DNA of 64,000 bases from JBAZOO01 sp041648735 (GTDB lineage: Bacteria > Verrucomicrobiota > Lentisphaeria > Oligosphaerales > CAITYL01), in NCBI GenBank assembly GCA_041648735.1, contig JBAZOO010000006.1, positions 55,208 to 119,207 of the forward strand, read 5' to 3'. Every line of letters starts with the position of its first letter. The stretch's first letter is position 1. Below the pieces are notes generated by a model. That model was not told the origin of the DNA. It saw nothing but the letters and a program-made list of their open reading frames with translations, and ran no database searches. Made by a program: the position numbers and the translations under genes. This document shows positions 50,419 to 59,931 of this stretch, one piece after another.

Positions 50419-51750
50419 TCATAGTTCCGGCAATTGGAACTTGTCGCCGGTATCGTTGATCCACGCCGCCAGCCGGTCGTGCAAGCGGCGGCGCTGGGCA
50501 TGGAAGACGGAGTTGTGCGCGAGATTAATGAATTCGTACGGGTCTTCGTTGAGGTTGAACATCAGCCACGGCTGGCCTTCAAGGCAGACATACTTCCAAC
50601 CGTCGCGCGTCACCACGCCGCGCCAGGGCCGGTCGGTGCTGTCGGCGTGGCCGGTCGGCACGACCAACTGGAGAAACGCCGAGTCCGGCTCCTTGACGAC
50701 CGGTTTGTTCCAGAGCCGGTAGCCAGAGTAATCCGTGCCGGCCATCCACCCCGGCGCGGGAATCCCGCACAAGCCCAGTGACGTGGGCGCAATATCCACA
50801 TGGTTCACCGGCACGGCGCAGCGATAATCGGCGTGTCCTTTGTACGCGCCAAATCCGCTGATAATAAACGGCACGCGCACCGCCTCTTCCAACGGCGAGG
50901 TTTTGCGGAATTGGCCGTGCGAGCCCAGCATGTCGCCGTGGTCGGAAAAGAAAACAATGTGCGTGTTGTCCGCCAGGCCGGTGGCGGCGAGCGCAGTGCG
51001 GATGCGGCCGATGTTCCAGTCGAGGTTCTCGATCATCGCGCAGTAACCGGCCAACTCGCGCCGGGCTTGCGCCACAACGCGCGGCACGTCCGGCACGTTG
51101 CAGCGTAACTGCACGCCGCCGGGCGTGTGCCGGCGCATCCATTCCTCCGGCGCAAGGTACGGATCGTGCGGCGGAGTGACGGAGAGCGTCGCGAAAAACG
51201 GCCGCAATTTCCGGTCGGGCTGCCGCAGATATTCAAGGAACAAATCGGTCATCGAGTCGGTCTCGAACCCCGGCAGGCGGTGCAGTGCGACTTCGTCATC
51301 GTTGGCGGTGTGGCCATGCACCCAGCAATCCCACTTCGCGTTGTTGTTGTCGTAGCCGACCCACGTCTGGAATCCACCCCGGCGTGCGCGCGGCACGACG
51401 TGGAGTGCGGCGCGGCCGTGGCGTTCCTGAAAACCGTCCACATGCCATTTCCCGAACCACGCGGTCGCGTAGCCGGCCTCGTTGAACGGCGCGGCGACGG
51501 TGGGCATTCCATCCGGCAATGGATATTCGTGCCCAGGCACAGCGTGGTGCGGGTAACGGCTGGTCAGCAAGGAGCCCCGGTAAGGGCAGCACAACGGACT
51601 GCCGCCCACCGCTGCGGTCGAAGTGAAGCCTTCGGCCGCGAGCCGGTCGAGGTTCGGCGTGGCGAGATTCGGGTCGCCCATTGTGCCAAGGGCTTGCAGC
51701 CGATGTTGATCGCTGATGATCCAAATGAGATTCGGTTGCGGGGTGCTCAT
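50419..51750 (-). CDS. Sulfatase (CCPYR type, paralogue 1)
   Basis: A 443-aa sulfatase starting MSTPQPNLIWIISDQHRLQA, with metal Asp14, formylglycine motif CCPYRGSLLTS (Cys54 in C-x-P-x-R), the HIVFFSDHGDMLGSHGQFRK block and a C-terminus WKYVCLEGQPWLMFNLNEDP. There is no signal peptide. The ATG at 51750 is preceded by AGGA; a TTG 7 codons upstream is less likely. It is a tandem paralogue of the next gene. The Tyr in the motif is unusual compared with the Ser or Ala in the other two sulfatases here. Confidence 0.9.
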   Translation of the reverse strand: MSTPQPNLIWIISDQHRLQALGTMGDPNLATPNLDRLAAEGFTSTAAVGGSPLCCPYRGSLLTSRYPHHAVPGHEYPLPDGMPTVAAPFNEAGYATAWFGKWHVDGFQERHGRAALHVVPRARRGGFQTWVGYDNNNAKWDCWVHGHTANDDEVALHRLPGFETDSMTDLFLEYLRQPDRKLRPFFATLSVTPPHDPYLAPEEWMRRHTPGGVQLRCNVPDVPRVVAQARRELAGYCAMIENLDWNIGRIRTALAATGLADNTHIVFFSDHGDMLGSHGQFRKTSPLEEAVRVPFIISGFGAYKGHADYRCAVPVNHVDIAPTSLGLCGIPAPGWMAGTDYSGYRLWNKPVVKEPDSAFLQLVVPTGHADSTDRPWRGVVTRDGWKYVCLEGQPWLMFNLNEDPYEFINLAHNSVFHAQRRRLHDRLAAWINDTGDKFQLPEL

Positions 51751-51965
51751 CAATGCATCCTGTATCTTCAAGTAGTGTTTGACTTAATCAAGCCGTCCGA
51801 ACCCGCCGAGGAACCGACATGGTAACCGCCACGGCTGAAAAAAGCTTCCGGCCAGCCGCACGGCCCGGCAATATCAGGCCAGGCGCCAGGATCAAGGCTC
51901 CGCGGCTCATCTTTTTGTAATCTCGCAATGGACATACATGAATGTTTGGTCGAAGCAATAAAATA

Positions 51966-53345
51966 TTAGAGTTCCGGCAACCGGAATTGATCGCCGGTGT
52001 CGTGAATCCATGCCGCCAGCCGGTCGTGGAGACGGCGGCGCTCGGCGCGGAATACGGTGTTGTGCGCGAGGTTGACGAACTCGTACGGGTCTTCGTTAAG
52101 GTTGAACATCAGCCACGGCTGGCCTTCCAGGCAGGCGTACTTCCAGCCATCGCGCGTCACCACCCCGCGCCAGGGCCGGTCCACGCTGTCGGGGTGGCCG
52201 GGGGCAACGACCATCTGGAGAAAGGCCGAGTCCGGCTCGTTCACCACCGGGTTGGTCCAACGCCGGTAGCCGGAGTAATCGGTGCCCGCCATCCACTCCG
52301 GCACAGGAATCCCGCACAAGCCCAGCGAGGTTGGGCCGACGTCCACGTGATTGACCGGCACGGGTTGTCGCTGCACGCGCGTCAGGCGGTCGCCTTGGAA
52401 TTCCGTGCCTTTGCCGGGAACATAAGCCGCGCCGCCGCCGATGATGAACGGCACGCGGATGGCTTCCTCCCAGGGCGAGGTCTTGTGAAACTGGCCGTGC
52501 GAGCCGAGCATGTCGCCGTGGTCGGAAAAGAAAATGATGTGCGTGTTGTCGGCCAGCCCCGCGGCATCGAGCGCGGCGCGGATTCGTCCGACGTTCCAGT
52601 CGAGGTTCTCGACCATCGCGTAGTAGCCGGCCAAGTCGCAGCGGGCGCGTTCGACGATGCGCGGCACGTCCGGCACGTTGCGTCGCAATTGCACATCGCC
52701 GGGCGTGTGCCGGCGCATCCATTCCTCCGGCGCCTCGTAGGGATTGTGCGGCGGCGAGACCGCGACCGAGGCGAAGAACGGCCGCGACTTGCGATCGGGC
52801 CGGCGCAGGTAATCCAGGAGCAAATCGGTCAGGTCGTCGGTCTCATAGCCAGGCAGCCGGTAATGCCCGACTTCGTCGCCGGCGGCGGTGTGGCCATGCA
52901 CCCAGGAGTCCCACCAGGCGCCATTGATTTCATAACCAATCCAGGTTTTGAAGCCACCGCGGCGGTGGCGCGGCACGGTGTGGAAAGCGCCGCGGCGCTG
53001 GAGCTCGCGGCCGCCGTCAATGTGCCACTTGCCAAACCACGCGGTGTCGTAGCCGGCATCATTGAACGGCGCGGCAACCGTGGGCATCCCCTCCGGCACT
53101 GGATATTCATGCCCGGGCACGGCGTGATGCGGGTAGCGGCCGGTCAGCAGCGAGCCACGGTACGGGCAGCACAGCGGGCAGCCGCCCACGGCGGCCGTTG
53201 AGACAAAGCCGCCGCTGGCGAGCCGGTCGATATTGGGCGTGTGCAGGTTCGGGTCGCCCATCGCGCCCAAAGCATGCAGGCGGTGCTGATCGGGCATGAT
53301 CCAGATGAGGTTCGGTTGCGTGGTGGATGACAGCGATGTTGGCAT
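51966..53345 (-). CDS. Sulfatase (CCPYR type, paralogue 2)
   Basis: A 459-aa paralogue of the previous gene. Start MPTSLSSTTQPNLIWIMPDQ (ATG 53345 with AGGA upstream), motif LCCPYRGSLLTGRYPHHAVP (Cys59), IIFFSDHGDMLGSHGQFHKT. Compared with paralogue 1 it contains an insertion near GGGAAYVPGKGTEFQGDRLT. No signal peptide. The 215-bp gap between the two genes (51751-51965) holds no recognisable feature. Confidence 0.9.
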   Translation of the reverse strand: MPTSLSSTTQPNLIWIMPDQHRLHALGAMGDPNLHTPNIDRLASGGFVSTAAVGGCPLCCPYRGSLLTGRYPHHAVPGHEYPVPEGMPTVAAPFNDAGYDTAWFGKWHIDGGRELQRRGAFHTVPRHRRGGFKTWIGYEINGAWWDSWVHGHTAAGDEVGHYRLPGYETDDLTDLLLDYLRRPDRKSRPFFASVAVSPPHNPYEAPEEWMRRHTPGDVQLRRNVPDVPRIVERARCDLAGYYAMVENLDWNVGRIRAALDAAGLADNTHIIFFSDHGDMLGSHGQFHKTSPWEEAIRVPFIIGGGAAYVPGKGTEFQGDRLTRVQRQPVPVNHVDVGPTSLGLCGIPVPEWMAGTDYSGYRRWTNPVVNEPDSAFLQMVVAPGHPDSVDRPWRGVVTRDGWKYACLEGQPWLMFNLNEDPYEFVNLAHNTVFRAERRRLHDRLAAWIHDTGDQFRLPEL

Positions 53346-53427
53346 ACGATCCTGTAACTTGGATGAGTGTCCTGTTGTTGGTTAAGGTTGGCTTGGAGCA
53401 GGCATTACTTTGCCATTTTCCATGTAA

Positions 53428-54417
53428 TTACCATTTGTAAACGACGCGCATCGCCCGCCGGTTGATCAAATCGTCATAGGCTTTTGGCGCATCGGCAAAT
53501 GGAACCATGGTGGTGGGAATGCCTCTCGGTTTTACCTGGCCGGAAGAAATCAGCGCAAGAGCCTCAATGAGATCGGTATAATTGCAGTCGCGCGAAATGA
53601 TCACGTCCGGCTCGATCTCGAACAAGAAGCTGTAGTTGATGGTAATCGGCTCCACATAGCTGCCCAGGAGTAGAAACCGGCTGATGGCGGGGAACGGCGG
53701 CTTCCAGGGATGGATGTCCGGCAGGAGTTGAATCGTGGATTCAATGGTTGAGGCCAGACCTGTCACGTCAACAGCCACGGACAGTTCATTGTGGGTGAAT
53801 TTGTTCACCATTTCCTTCACATTTTCACGCGAGGCGTTGATGACATGGTCAACGCCCGCCTGCTTCGACGCCTCCAGCCGCTCATCAATCGTGTCAATGG
53901 CGATCACCAGCGCGCCGCGCGCTTTTGCGATCTGCGCTGCAAGGTGTCCGATGAGACCCTGGCCGACAATGGCGACCTTGTCGTTTGAAGTCACCTTCAC
54001 GCGTTTCATGCCGTGCAGCGCAATGGCGCAGGTTTTAGCGTAGAGCGCGGAGACCAAGTCGGTGTTGTCCGGAATGGAAATGAGTCGCTCCGCATTGGAA
54101 ATGGCATATTCGACCTGCCCTCCCCACATGGCGGAAAAAGGCCCGGTGAACTCGCTCTGGCCAACAAAGACTTTCGCGCCTTTTTTTAATGCTACTCCCT
54201 CGCCCACATCCACCACTTCCCCTACGTTTTCATAGCCTGGAATACACGGAAACGTCGTTCCGGTTTGCCTGCCTACCAGCACTCGCGTCTCAGTGCCCGT
54301 GCTGACGCCGGTATAGAGCGTTTTGGTCAGAACCTGCCCTTTTTTCAGCGGGGGCATCTCGATTTCGTCAATCGCAACCTTGTATGGCGCGGTGAAAATA
54401 ATGACTTTTGATTTCAT
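53428..54417 (-). CDS. Medium-chain dehydrogenase/reductase (MDR), copy 1
   Basis: A 329-aa MDR-superfamily oxidoreductase. The GroES-like N-domain reads VLTKTLYTGVSTGTETRVLV GR, and the NAD(P)-binding domain has VAIVGQGLIGHLAAQIAKAR (GxGxxG). The catalytic zinc Cys usually found after YTGVC is Ser here (GVSTGTE), and no structural zinc Cys quartet is visible, so it is probably a zinc-independent or altered enzyme, as in sugar-linked 'bi-domain oxidoreductases'. Cytoplasmic. It may act on a sugar released by the secreted enzymes. A close paralogue lies at 58895-59884. Confidence 0.8.
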   Translation of the reverse strand: MKSKVIIFTAPYKVAIDEIEMPPLKKGQVLTKTLYTGVSTGTETRVLVGRQTGTTFPCIPGYENVGEVVDVGEGVALKKGAKVFVGQSEFTGPFSAMWGGQVEYAISNAERLISIPDNTDLVSALYAKTCAIALHGMKRVKVTSNDKVAIVGQGLIGHLAAQIAKARGALVIAIDTIDERLEASKQAGVDHVINASRENVKEMVNKFTHNELSVAVDVTGLASTIESTIQLLPDIHPWKPPFPAISRFLLLGSYVEPITINYSFLFEIEPDVIISRDCNYTDLIEALALISSGQVKPRGIPTTMVPFADAPKAYDDLINRRAMRVVYKW

Positions 54418-54460
54418 GGCTTGAATTATCCTTTAACACTTTGCAACTTGCGTCGAACCG

Positions 54461-55858
54461 TCATTTCGACGACGGCGTCCAGCGGATGGCCACGGGATTC
54501 GATCCGACCGGCACGCCGGAAAGTGTCACCAGGCCGTTGGTGTAGGACAGGGTGACCGGAACCTTCTGGCCGGTGACCACGTCCTGCGCTTCGACTCGGG
54601 ACACCGTCGGCGAATTCAACCAGACAAGGTCGCCGAGCGGCGGCCTGTCAATCGTGTATTTTCCGGCATTCCAGACAAACGTGATCCACTCCTTGCCGAC
54701 CCGGAACCAATAGACCTGCGGCCCTGTGACCCGGCTTTTGCCAAGAGCCACTTCCGGCTCCGACTCAAAGCCAAGCCGACACTGCGCGTCCGGGACGGCC
54801 TGCCAGTCCGGCCCCAGGAAGCGGGCCGTGCGCTGAAGAGCGTAGTAGGACGGTGTCGGCTCGAAGTCATCGCCCTGTTTGCGCACCAAACCAACATTCC
54901 CCTCCACTAAGAACGGCCAGATGCACCACGCCTTGACACCGCCCGTGACGCCTTGAATCAGGCCGCGGACTTGATACGCTGCCTTCTGCTCCTCGCTGCC
55001 TTTGTCGAAGCCTCCGCACTCGGTGGCCCAGACCGAGAGTTCGCGGCCCAGATACTTCTTCGGGAATTCAACAGCGTGGCTGTTCAGGTATCCGACCATG
55101 CTGCGCTCCGCGTCGGTTACCGGCGGCGCCCACGGACTTCTCTCGGCCGGGTTCCAGCCCGTCGGATAGGGATGGACGACCGTGCCGTCGATCTGGGCGA
55201 AGTCGGCCGTGTGATCCCTGAGTGCGTCGAACCAGAACTGCACTTCGAGGGTCTGGAGAACCGGCGTTTTCGGGTCAACCTCGCGGATGGCGGCCGAGGC
55301 CTTGCGGACCATCTCGCAATACTTGGCGATCCACACGTCCCGCTTGCCGACATACTGCGGGAAATCGAAATTGCACGGCTCATTCCAGAGTTCGTAGGCA
55401 ATTACCGTGGGCGGCGTAAACGTCTTGGCCATGAACGCGGCATACCTGGCGTATGCGTCGGCGTCCATCCCCTTGGACTCGGCATAGAGGGTGTTGCGGC
55501 GAAAGAGGAGCAGGATTACCTTGATATCCGCTTTGCGCAGTAAGTCGTAGGTACGCTGCCCCCACTCCGGTACTACATACACGCCTTTCTCCTTCTCGAC
55601 ACCGGCCCATTCCGACGGGAGCCACCGGACCGCGCTGACGCCCATCCGCCTCATCAGCGCGACGGCCTTTTCCGGGTTCTTTCCGAAACCCGAATTCACC
55701 GCCAGCCCGCGCATCTGGGGCGTCGGCAGGTCGGCGTCGGCGGGTTTCGGTGCCGGAGCGGCGGCCGCAGGTTCCGCGGCCGCGGCCCAGGCTGATAGGC
55801 TGGCAAACAGGACGAGGGACAGGATCGTTGTGATGACTCTTTTCGTAACATTTTTCAT
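54461..55858 (-). CDS. Secreted clan GH-A glycoside hydrolase (465 aa)
   Basis: Signal peptide MKNVTKRVITTILSLVLFAS LSAWA, then a TIM barrel: VSAVRWLPSEWAGVEKEKGV, acid/base Glu in VIAYELWNEPCNFDFPQYVG, nucleophile Glu in LSVWATECGGFDKGSEEQKA, and a C-terminal beta domain (VSRVEAQDVVTGQKVPVTLS). Similar to GH5/GH39/GH42-like enzymes but not assigned to one family. A GTG at 55900 overlaps the upstream stop (GTGA) and is an alternative start, but the ATG at 55858 gives a clean signal peptide. It is co-directional with the esterase upstream and the MDR gene downstream. Confidence 0.82.
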   Translation of the reverse strand: MKNVTKRVITTILSLVLFASLSAWAAAAEPAAAAPAPKPADADLPTPQMRGLAVNSGFGKNPEKAVALMRRMGVSAVRWLPSEWAGVEKEKGVYVVPEWGQRTYDLLRKADIKVILLLFRRNTLYAESKGMDADAYARYAAFMAKTFTPPTVIAYELWNEPCNFDFPQYVGKRDVWIAKYCEMVRKASAAIREVDPKTPVLQTLEVQFWFDALRDHTADFAQIDGTVVHPYPTGWNPAERSPWAPPVTDAERSMVGYLNSHAVEFPKKYLGRELSVWATECGGFDKGSEEQKAAYQVRGLIQGVTGGVKAWCIWPFLVEGNVGLVRKQGDDFEPTPSYYALQRTARFLGPDWQAVPDAQCRLGFESEPEVALGKSRVTGPQVYWFRVGKEWITFVWNAGKYTIDRPPLGDLVWLNSPTVSRVEAQDVVTGQKVPVTLSYTNGLVTLSGVPVGSNPVAIRWTPSSK

Positions 55859-55896
55859 AACAGTATGTCCACGATTGCGGGTTATTTTGTTTTCTG

Positions 55897-56763
55897 TCAC
55901 TTGCTATTTCTTTTGACAGCGTCGGCGAACCAGCGGCGAACCTGCTGGCGTTCAGGGCTGTCCTTTGTGATCCATATTGTGCAATGACCGGGGGGGGGTG
56001 CAAAACTTTCGATGACCGTTGGTTTTTCGCCAAGCTTTTCAAGGATGCCCACGCCTTTGAGACTGCTTGCCTTAAAGGCGTCCGTATGTTCGTAAACAAT
56101 GAGTACGGGTCGGCCTTTGACGCGGGCGGCGCGTTCTTTGAAGGCATTGCCGGTGTAAGTGCCATCATCGAAGGTTGAATTTGCGATGAATCCGGCCCAG
56201 AGAGCCGCGATTTTGTCGTCATGGAGGCCGACCCACCCGCAGGCCGTCGCTCCGCGCGAGAACCCCGCGATGTAGATATTGGCAGGATCGCCACCGTAAG
56301 TATCGCAGGCACGTTTGACATTGACGCGGCAGTATTCGGCGGTGGCGTCGATGTCAATGTCTGCCTGGACACCAAACCCATTGTCTTGATTGGCGTTTTT
56401 TGCTTTATTGATGAATGGCATGACCATCACGATAACTCCCTTGCCGCCGGAAATATAATAGCCCAGCACCGGCGCAAAAATCGGTGCATCTTTACCGTCG
56501 ATGAAGCGACCGTCAACGGTGATGCCGTTGGCCGGGTACTCAACGATGACCGGATATTTGTTGCCTTCTTTCCAGTCCGCCGGCAGATAGAGGGTGTGAT
56601 AAACGCCGGTGCCCTGATATTCTGGAGCAATGATTTTGGACCTGTGACCTGGGCTGGGCGCAGTGTCTTCCAACGCGGGGAGGACCACCGACTCCTCGGC
56701 CGCCCATGCCGACAGGCTGGCGAACAGGATCAGAGACAGGATTGTTGGGATGGCGGTTTTCAT
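55897..56763 (-). CDS. Secreted alpha/beta-hydrolase (feruloyl-esterase/PHB-depolymerase-like)
   Basis: A 288-aa protein with a signal peptide MKTAIPTILSLILFASLSAW AAEES. It has YHTLYLPADWKEGNKYPVIV EYP, the nucleophile elbow NIYIAGFSRGATACGWVGLH (GFSRG) and a late His in FAPPPGHCTIWI. This is the layout of esterases such as LpqC/feruloyl esterase D-type and poly-hydroxybutyrate depolymerases. Within this island, removal of aromatic or acyl esters from a glycan is the likeliest job. Its signal peptide is closely similar to that of the unrelated glycosidase that follows it. Confidence 0.78.
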   Translation of the reverse strand: MKTAIPTILSLILFASLSAWAAEESVVLPALEDTAPSPGHRSKIIAPEYQGTGVYHTLYLPADWKEGNKYPVIVEYPANGITVDGRFIDGKDAPIFAPVLGYYISGGKGVIVMVMPFINKAKNANQDNGFGVQADIDIDATAEYCRVNVKRACDTYGGDPANIYIAGFSRGATACGWVGLHDDKIAALWAGFIANSTFDDGTYTGNAFKERAARVKGRPVLIVYEHTDAFKASSLKGVGILEKLGEKPTVIESFAPPPGHCTIWITKDSPERQQVRRWFADAVKRNSK

Positions 56764-56793
56764 GGCAATGTCTCCAAGTAAGGGTTGAAAGTT

Positions 56794-58578
56794 TCACTTC
56801 GCCACGGGCGCGGACGCGGGGGCGTCCAAGGCATGGGGGGACGGCGTGGGATTGGTGATGATCTTGAAATTGCGGATCAACCCTTTGCCGACACCGGCAC
56901 TGGGGAACGTCACGAATCCTGCGTACGCCGTCGCCGCATCCTTGAAGGCGGCGGTCTTAAAAGCGGAATAGTCGCTGGTGCTGCCCGACAGTCGCACGTT
57001 GGAAATCTCACCGGTGACCGAGTCCACATCATAAGAGAGCGTGTAGGTGTAATCGCCCGCCTGTTGTGGGCCGGTGTATTTCACGGAATTGGCCGGAGTG
57101 CCGTCTTGGTAAAGAATTAAGTCGCGGCTGGCTGTATCCAGGCAGAGGCCGGTGAAATGATGCTCAATCGGCTCCCCCGGCTCCGGCAATTTGGCATAAA
57201 AGCCCAGACCCAGTACGGGATGCCCTTCCAGGGAAGTGCGGATGTCGGCGGAGATATTGAACTCGCTGGCCTTCTTGTAGGCGCCTTGACTGGTCAGCGG
57301 AAAGGCAATCGCAGCCGATTGTTTCCTGCCGCAAATCAGATCCCCGGCCGAGGGACGAGGGGGTTCATTCGCGATGACGGGCGATCCGTCGCCGATTTTG
57401 ATCCATTTGCCGCCGGGGGCATCTGCCTTGTCGGGGGTTCGCCCGGCAATCGGCGCGAGTTGGTCCCCGGCAAAGGTATCGTAAATGACGGCGTTAGGCG
57501 GGCTTGCTTCGCCAGCCCCCTTGCCGGCCTGTGCCGTGCCGGCAGGTGCCTTGGGGGGATTGGCATTAAATGCCGCAGAGTTTCCAAAGCTGTCGGACAT
57601 GCCGTCTTTGTAGGCGCGCGCACCGACTACGAACCGGTCGCCATGAAGCGTGAACGGTGCGCTGTAAAGGTGTTGGGTCTTGTTTGCATCATGGTATTCG
57701 GCCGTATACATGATCCGGGCACCGGGCGTGGCGCAGTTCAGAGTGATCGTGACCGTATCACTGCCCGCGCCGCCGGGAGGCGTGATCGTCGGCATGGCCA
57801 CCTGGGACACGCCTTTCATCAGATCAATCATCGCGCCCGCGAAGCGTTTGCCGAATTCCATTTGGCCTGTGGAGGTGTAATGGATGCCGTCGATCCGGGG
57901 CAAATCGTCGCAATCGATTGCGCGAAAACCGGGCATGTCAAACGTCGTTTCCGTGTTGCGGATGATTTTCCCAAAGGTGCTCGCGCCCATGATGACTAAA
58001 TTAATGGAGCCGAGCATGGCCGGGTTGCCGAAATCCCGCCGGGCCGATTCCATCAAGCCGGTCAGGTTCTGCTGGAAGGCGTGGGCCCGCTCCTCGGTCC
58101 ACCCATCGCGTTCACCAGCTTGAATGAGCAGGCCGGCAATGACAATGGGCCGACTCTTCCGCGCCTCTTGGACCGTCTTAACGATCCTGTCGTATCCTTT
58201 GTGATCATCCACCGCCCCGAGGCCGGTCATGATGATGCCGATCGTTTGACCGAAGTATTTGCTCATGACCTGCCCGAACGTGACCTGTGGGCCGAAGCTT
58301 CCGCCGTTTCCTTGCAGCGGCGCTTTGCCGGGATCCAACGGCACCCAAGCGTTGCCCTGCCAGACCAAAACATCTTTCTGCGGCTGTTTCAGATCGTTGG
58401 GAAGCTCGGAGACCGTGCCGCTGCCCAGATTGCTTGTCCCGGCAAACACGAACACCTTGAGTGGATGCTCTTCGGCCTGCGCAGCCGATGGAAACATGGC
58501 CAGGGCGAGGGTTATCACGATGCAGGTGGAGAACAGCGAGGTTTGGATACGATGGTGCATTTTATTTGTAGTTTTCAT
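56794..58578 (-). CDS. Secreted CE6-like / CHB_HEX-like / LamG-like multidomain protein
   Basis: A 594-aa protein: signal peptide (to about residue 35, FPSAAQA), a CE6/SGNH-like esterase domain at about 38-262 (LKVFVFAGTSNLGSG, IQAGERDGWTEE, DDLPRIDGIHYTSTGQMEFG), a chitobiase C-terminal-like beta module at about 266-345 (VTITLNCATPGARIMYTAEY, VVGARAYKDGMSDS), and a LamG-like domain at about 368-575 (VIYDTFAGDQLAPIAGRTPD...LSYDVDSVTGEISNVRLSG). The esterase domain matches 42940 and 48457; the LamG-like domain matches 41108 and 61028. This is a third combination of the same parts. Likely an exported, glycan-binding acetylesterase. Confidence 0.77.
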   Translation of the reverse strand: MKTTNKMHHRIQTSLFSTCIVITLALAMFPSAAQAEEHPLKVFVFAGTSNLGSGTVSELPNDLKQPQKDVLVWQGNAWVPLDPGKAPLQGNGGSFGPQVTFGQVMSKYFGQTIGIIMTGLGAVDDHKGYDRIVKTVQEARKSRPIVIAGLLIQAGERDGWTEERAHAFQQNLTGLMESARRDFGNPAMLGSINLVIMGASTFGKIIRNTETTFDMPGFRAIDCDDLPRIDGIHYTSTGQMEFGKRFAGAMIDLMKGVSQVAMPTITPPGGAGSDTVTITLNCATPGARIMYTAEYHDANKTQHLYSAPFTLHGDRFVVGARAYKDGMSDSFGNSAAFNANPPKAPAGTAQAGKGAGEASPPNAVIYDTFAGDQLAPIAGRTPDKADAPGGKWIKIGDGSPVIANEPPRPSAGDLICGRKQSAAIAFPLTSQGAYKKASEFNISADIRTSLEGHPVLGLGFYAKLPEPGEPIEHHFTGLCLDTASRDLILYQDGTPANSVKYTGPQQAGDYTYTLSYDVDSVTGEISNVRLSGSTSDYSAFKTAAFKDAATAYAGFVTFPSAGVGKGLIRNFKIITNPTPSPHALDAPASAPVAK

Positions 58579-58639
58579 GGTGGATGGATCCTTTTTATGG
58601 ATGGGTCTCTTTGCGGATAAGTTTTAAGCCGCATTTCTC

Positions 58640-58779
58640 GTAACCGTTCACGGGCTTCAAAACCGCGTTTCTGGCCCGGAAACGAGGGTCGAAAAGGCCA
58701 AATGGGCGAATTTCGCTGGCCTCGCGACGTGGATCGCCGTTTTGGGGCCAGAAACCGCATTCTGCCCGTGAACGGTTAC
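58640..58779. mobile_element. 140-bp MITE with IS66-like ends and 8-bp target duplication
   Basis: Begins GTAACCGTTCACGGGC and ends with its perfect complement GCCCGTGAACGGTTAC. Inner matching (CGTTTCTGGCCC / GGGCCAGAAACCG) extends the inverted repeat to about 40 bp. CATTTCTC is directly repeated on both sides (58632-58639 and 58780-58787). GTAA ends with 8-bp duplications are a feature of the IS66 family. It carries no gene and fills most of the 316-bp gap between two genes. Confidence 0.85.
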
Positions 58780-58894
58780 CATTTCTCATACCTTGAACGA
58801 AACTGGTGCAGGCTGTTGGAATGGCCAGCACTGCGGCGCCGGACCAGCCGCCGATGGGCAGGGAGCGGATACGGCTTCTGATTCCCCGCGTCAG

Positions 58895-59884
58895 CTACCA
58901 TTTATAAACGACGCGGACAGCTCTTCGCTTGACTAAATCGTCGTAGGCCTTCGGCGCATCGCCAAAGGGGACGATAGTTGTGGGAATGCCCTTCGGGTTC
59001 ACCTGGCCCGACGAAATCAGGGCAAGGGCCTCAAGGAGGTCAGTGTAATTGCAGTCGCGGGAAATAATCACGTCCGGTTCGATCTCGAACAGGAACCTGT
59101 AGTTCAGGGTAATCGGCTCCGCATAGCTTCCCAAGAGCAGAAACCGGCTGATGGGCGGGAATGGCGGCTTCCAAGGGTGGATGTCCGGCAAGAGCCGAAG
59201 CGTGGCTTCGACGGTTGAAGCAAGCCCAGTCACGTCAACGGCCACGGTCAGTCCATGGTCGGTGTATCTCTCCACCATTTCCTTCACATTCTCCCTGGCG
59301 GCGTTGATGACATGGTCCACACCCGCTTGCTTTGACGCTTCCAACCGTTCTTCAATGGTGTCAATGGCAATCACCAGTGCGCCCCGCGCTTTTGCGACCT
59401 GCGCCGCCAGGTGGCCGATGAGGCCCTGGCCGACGATGGCAACCTTGTCATTGCAAGCCACCTTCACGCGCTTCATGCCGTGCAGCGCGATGGCGCAGGT
59501 CTTGATGTAGAGGGCTGAGAGGATGTCGGTGTTCTCCGGTATGGAGATGAGCCGCTCCGCATGGGAAATGGCATATTCGACCTGGCCGCCCCACATGGCG
59601 GAAAAAGGCCCGGTGAATTCACTTTGGCCAACAAAAACCTTCACGCCTTTCTTCAACGATGCTCCCTCGCCCACATCCACCACTTCCCCGATATTCTCAT
59701 AACCGGGGATGCATGGGAAAACCGTCCCGCTCTGGTTGCCGGCCAGCACCCGCGTTTCGGTTCCCGTGCTGACACCCGTATAGAGCGTCTTGGTCAGGAC
59801 CTGACCCTTTTTCAGCGCGGGTAACTCGATCTCGTCAATGGCAATTTGGTTGGGCGCTGGGAAAACGATGGCCTTTGATTTCAC
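58895..59884 (-). CDS. Medium-chain dehydrogenase/reductase (MDR), copy 2
   Basis: A 329-aa paralogue of 53428-54417, same length and nearly the same throughout: GVSTGTETRVLAGNQSGTVF, VAIVGQGLIGHLAAQVAKAR, EIEPDVIISRDCNYTDLLEA, ending RRAVRVVYKW. It shares the Cys-to-Ser change at the catalytic zinc position. Each copy follows a glycosidase- or sulfatase-type gene on the same strand, so the pair probably arose by duplication of a block. Confidence 0.8.
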   Translation of the reverse strand: MKSKAIVFPAPNQIAIDEIELPALKKGQVLTKTLYTGVSTGTETRVLAGNQSGTVFPCIPGYENIGEVVDVGEGASLKKGVKVFVGQSEFTGPFSAMWGGQVEYAISHAERLISIPENTDILSALYIKTCAIALHGMKRVKVACNDKVAIVGQGLIGHLAAQVAKARGALVIAIDTIEERLEASKQAGVDHVINAARENVKEMVERYTDHGLTVAVDVTGLASTVEATLRLLPDIHPWKPPFPPISRFLLLGSYAEPITLNYRFLFEIEPDVIISRDCNYTDLLEALALISSGQVNPKGIPTTIVPFGDAPKAYDDLVKRRAVRVVYKW

Positions 59885-59931
59885 GGCAGGAATTCTCCTT
59901 TAACATTGTTAAAAGGCAAGGACAAAACGTT

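Noticed and set aside
51400..51430. GTGGAGTGCGGCGCGGCCGTGG as a fourth copy of the restriction-operon palindrome
   Set aside because: Only the first 11 bases match; there is no inverted arm and it is ordinary coding sequence of a sulfatase.
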